Position numbers and translations under genes: made by a program. Below, piece after piece: positions 62,080 to 64,000 of a DNA stretch of 64,000 nucleotides. Position 1 is the first letter of the stretch, and each line of letters begins with the position of its first letter. Source of the DNA: HGM04593 sp045654645 (GTDB taxonomy: Bacteria > Bacteroidota > Bacteroidia > Bacteroidales > Bacteroidaceae); NCBI GenBank assembly GCA_045654645.1, contig JAZONR010000023.1:1-64000 (forward strand), given 5' to 3'. The notes below the pieces were generated by a model. The model saw only the letters and a list, made by a program, of their open reading frames with translations. It searched no databases and had not been told where the DNA came from.

Positions 62080-62938
62080 AAGAGGAGTGGCCGGCTGCCT
62101 GCTGATGGCACTGTTCGCCCTTGCCCCACTATGCAACATCAACGCGCAGGAGAGCGATGACTTCGGCGTTTGGGCAACATTCGAGGCTTCTAAAAAGATA
62201 AACAAGAAATTCAAAGCAGGAATTGACGCCGAGGTGCGCACAATGGATGCTGTGAACAGCCTGGAACGCATTGCTGTGGGAGCTAAAATCGACTACAAGA
62301 TATGCAGTTTCAAGGATTTCGGCTATAAGGATAGCGACAAATTCGAATTGAAGGCAAACGTTGGTTACATATTCTTCCACAACCAATATCCCGAGAGCAA
62401 AAGCATAAAATGGGATGAGCCCACCTATTCGGGAGAGGATATTTTGTATGGCTACAACATCGACCACGCCTATAGCGCCCTGCGCAACCGCGTCTACATC
62501 ACACTGAGTGGTGAATACAAGATAGGACGTTTTGAAATTGGGTTGAGAGAGAGGCTGCAGTATACCCACACCTCTGCTGCAACTACCAATGAAACAAAAT
62601 ACCGTTGGGAGTGCACCGACATCCTGAACGAAATATATGAGTTAGGCTCTGAAACAGAACCCGAGCTGAAGGAGGCTAAAGATAACCTCTCTCTGCGCTC
62701 AAGACTCAATATAAAATACGATATTCCCAATTGCAAGGTAAACCCGTTTGCATCGGTTGAGCTATACACACGCCTCGATGAATGGAAAGGCTATGACAAA
62801 ATGCGTTACCGCATTGGTGGAAGCTACAAGATAAACAAGAAGAATTCTATCTCATTGTACTATCTCTATGAGGATGTAAACGACATTGAGGAGCCCGGCA
62901 CACACGCTGTAGGGCTTGAATACTCGATAGACCTTTAA
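62057..62938 (+). CDS. DUF2490 outer-membrane beta-barrel protein
   Basis: This 293-residue protein has a signal peptide (cleaved after NINAQ) and a barrel starting DFGVWATFEASKKINKKFKAGIDAEVR, the DUF2490 pattern, and ending with strands such as SISLYYLYEDVND and VGLEYSIDL. Such proteins are predicted small outer-membrane barrels. Its start lies inside the DUF4956 gene (23-base overlap), which argues for coupled translation. It links the predicted polymerase and membrane protein to the outer membrane. Confidence 0.85.
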   Translation: MNTNSRTKRGVAGCLLMALFALAPLCNINAQESDDFGVWATFEASKKINKKFKAGIDAEVRTMDAVNSLERIAVGAKIDYKICSFKDFGYKDSDKFELKANVGYIFFHNQYPESKSIKWDEPTYSGEDILYGYNIDHAYSALRNRVYITLSGEYKIGRFEIGLRERLQYTHTSAATTNETKYRWECTDILNEIYELGSETEPELKEAKDNLSLRSRLNIKYDIPNCKVNPFASVELYTRLDEWKGYDKMRYRIGGSYKINKKNSISLYYLYEDVNDIEEPGTHAVGLEYSIDL

Positions 62939-62957
62939 GGAATAAAACTACAGCTAT

Positions 62958-63416
62958 ATGAAAAAAATATTGACTATCCTGCTTCTGCTTACGGCCACAC
63001 TCACTGCAAGCGCACAGCAGATGCGCATTGACAAAGGCTACAACAACGAACAGGTTATAGCACTTGTCGATTTCAAGCAGATAACATTCGACGGTGCAAC
63101 CGTAAACATTGAGCTCACTGACGGAACAACAGAAAGCGCAACAATGGAGGAGATACACGGAATATATTTTGGCGATTTCACATCCATTGAAGAGGGCGTT
63201 CCCGCAGGCGAAGAGTTCATAAGCTATCTGTCGGCCGACTGCATTTCGGTAAACTGCAGCGCCGGAACAGTGATTACAATATATAGCCCTACCGGCTCAC
63301 TGTTGCTGCACACACGCCGGCAGAGCGATGCCGGCAGCATAAGCATTGCCAACCTGCCACGCGGCATCTACATTGTAAAGGCTAATGAAAAAAGTGCAAA
63401 AATAATAAGAAGATGA
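62958..63416 (+). CDS. Small secreted protein with a T9SS type A-like sorting domain
   Basis: This 152-residue protein has a signal peptide cleaved after ASAQ and a short N-terminal beta module (ALVDFKQITFDGATVNIELTDG). The C-terminal 45 residues fit a T9SS type A sorting domain: VITIYSPTGSLLL, then SISIANLPRGIYIVKANEKSAKII with the final Lys/Arg. It should be moved across the outer membrane by the type IX system. No enzymatic motif is visible. Its TGA overlaps the ATG of the next gene by four bases. Confidence 0.82.
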   Translation: MKKILTILLLLTATLTASAQQMRIDKGYNNEQVIALVDFKQITFDGATVNIELTDGTTESATMEEIHGIYFGDFTSIEEGVPAGEEFISYLSADCISVNCSAGTVITIYSPTGSLLLHTRRQSDAGSISIANLPRGIYIVKANEKSAKIIRR

Positions 63417-64000
63417 AAAGAGCATTATCATTGATTACAGTGGTGCTTGCAGCATCTTTTACGCAGGCACAGGTGTTGCACGTGAACAACACCGACGGCA
63501 CATACCTTGCAACAGAGACAAAGGATGTGCAGAGCATAACTTTTGACCAGGAGCAAAAGCTTGTGAGCATTGCATCACAAAGCCGGGGTGCCAATGTAAC
63601 AAGCACCTTTGCCACAGAGAAGGTTCAGAACATAGCCCTTGAGACTGCGTGCAATGAGGCGCTGACCTATGACCTGAACCCCACAATATCTGTAGAGAGC
63701 AGTGCACCTGCCAATTTCTATGAAATAGCAGATGTCATAGAAACCGATGAGAATAAAGACGAGTATGGAGATTTTGTAGAGAATTTCAGCAGCAAACAGG
63801 TGATTACCGTAACCTTTAGCGAGGGTAGCGTAAAGACAGGCGCCCTGCCGTCAGGCATAACTGCAACAATAGACAAAGGGCACATTGTAATAAATTCATC
63901 CAACTCGGGCATAACATACACCCTGAAAGGAACTTCCAGCAACGGCTCAATAAAGATATACAGTACAAAGAAGTTCAGGATATTTACAAACAGACTAACC
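63413..64000 (+). CDS. Secreted carbohydrate-binding beta-helix-type protein, cut by the window edge
   Basis: The gene is open from ATG 63413 to the window end (196 residues seen). It has a signal peptide (MKRALSLITVVLAASFTQAQ) and an N-terminal module like that of the preceding gene (TKDVQSITFD). The later GITYTLKGTSSNGSIKIYSTKKFRIF resembles the start of the Cthe_2159/DUF4353 carbohydrate-binding beta-helix. If so, it binds acidic polysaccharide or calcium. The 3' part is missing, so no C-terminal sorting domain can be checked. It overlaps the upstream gene by ATGA. Confidence 0.7.
   Translation, partial: MKRALSLITVVLAASFTQAQVLHVNNTDGTYLATETKDVQSITFDQEQKLVSIASQSRGANVTSTFATEKVQNIALETACNEALTYDLNPTISVESSAPANFYEIADVIETDENKDEYGDFVENFSSKQVITVTFSEGSVKTGALPSGITATIDKGHIVINSSNSGITYTLKGTSSNGSIKIYSTKKFRIFTNRLT

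Noticed and set aside
1..64000. CRISPR array, insertion sequence, prophage or integrative element
   Set aside because: No spaced direct repeats, transposase, integrase, relaxase or phage gene was seen, and gene content and strand blocks look like stable chromosome.

Overview
The window is chromosomal DNA from a member of the Bacteroidales. The evidence is the repeated Bacteroidetes promoter signature (a TAnnTTTG-like -7 box with a TTG or TTTG -33 box about 19-20 bases upstream), the succinylornithine-type carbamoyltransferase, RprX/RprY, an EF-G2 paralogue, a BtuB/BtuG-type cobalamin operon, LptD/LptE/LpxL/TamB for a Gram-negative envelope, and type IX secretion (T9SS) traits: a DUF5103 'plug' protein and a cargo-type C-terminal sorting domain. 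T9SS traits argue against a typical Bacteroides species and for another Bacteroidales family, but I cannot place it below order. Most genes are housekeeping. I see no insertion sequence, prophage, CRISPR array or plasmid gene.

Layout. 1-516: probable rRNA-operon promoter and leader reading out of the left edge, then AT-rich DNA. 0.5-3.9 kb: cobalamin riboswitch, TonB-dependent receptor (BtuB-like) and BtuG-like beta-propeller lipoprotein. 3.9-5.1 kb: rpsF-rpsR-rplI. 5.2-10.2 kb: small membrane protein, rprX-rprY and an EF-G paralogue that lacks the catalytic His. 10.4-12.5 kb: hemW, then a membrane-protein/winged-helix pair. 12.7-18.7 kb: rpe-comEC-nrnA-DUF4827-glmM, all on the minus strand. 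18.8-26 kb: sialidase, endonuclease IV, PiT-type phosphate transporter with a structured leader, porin. 26-28.3 kb: AraC regulator, SIMPL protein, DoxX. 28.4-33.1 kb: sigma-54 activator, lptE, TPR-like protein, secG, and an SLC13 transporter. 33.3-38.8 kb: TamB without a standard start codon, then succinylornithine carbamoyltransferase. 38.9-49 kb: rarA, fhs, a glycosyltransferase, glnS, a TPR protein, manC and a WecA-like transferase. 49-56.8 kb: DUF5103, DUF1460, lpxL, an OmpA lipoprotein, proS, tRNA-Arg, asnA, ung. 56.9-60.3 kb: lptD and an HD-domain protein. 60.4 kb to the right edge: a tight operon of a VTC-type polyphosphate polymerase, DUF4956 membrane protein, DUF2490 outer-membrane protein, T9SS-sorted small protein, and a secreted protein cut by the window edge.

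Shared themes are envelope construction (LptD, LptE, LpxL, TamB, SecG, OmpA, WecA, ManC) and translation (S6, S18, L9, EF-G2, GlnS, ProS, tRNA-Arg). The least explained system is the VTC/DUF4956/DUF2490/T9SS operon at the right edge. It combines a predicted cytosolic polyphosphate-type polymerase with membrane, outer-membrane and secreted partners. Other observations worth a check are the missing TamB start codon, inverted repeats around the sigma-54 activator promoter and over the doxX start codon, and the leader of the phosphate transporter.
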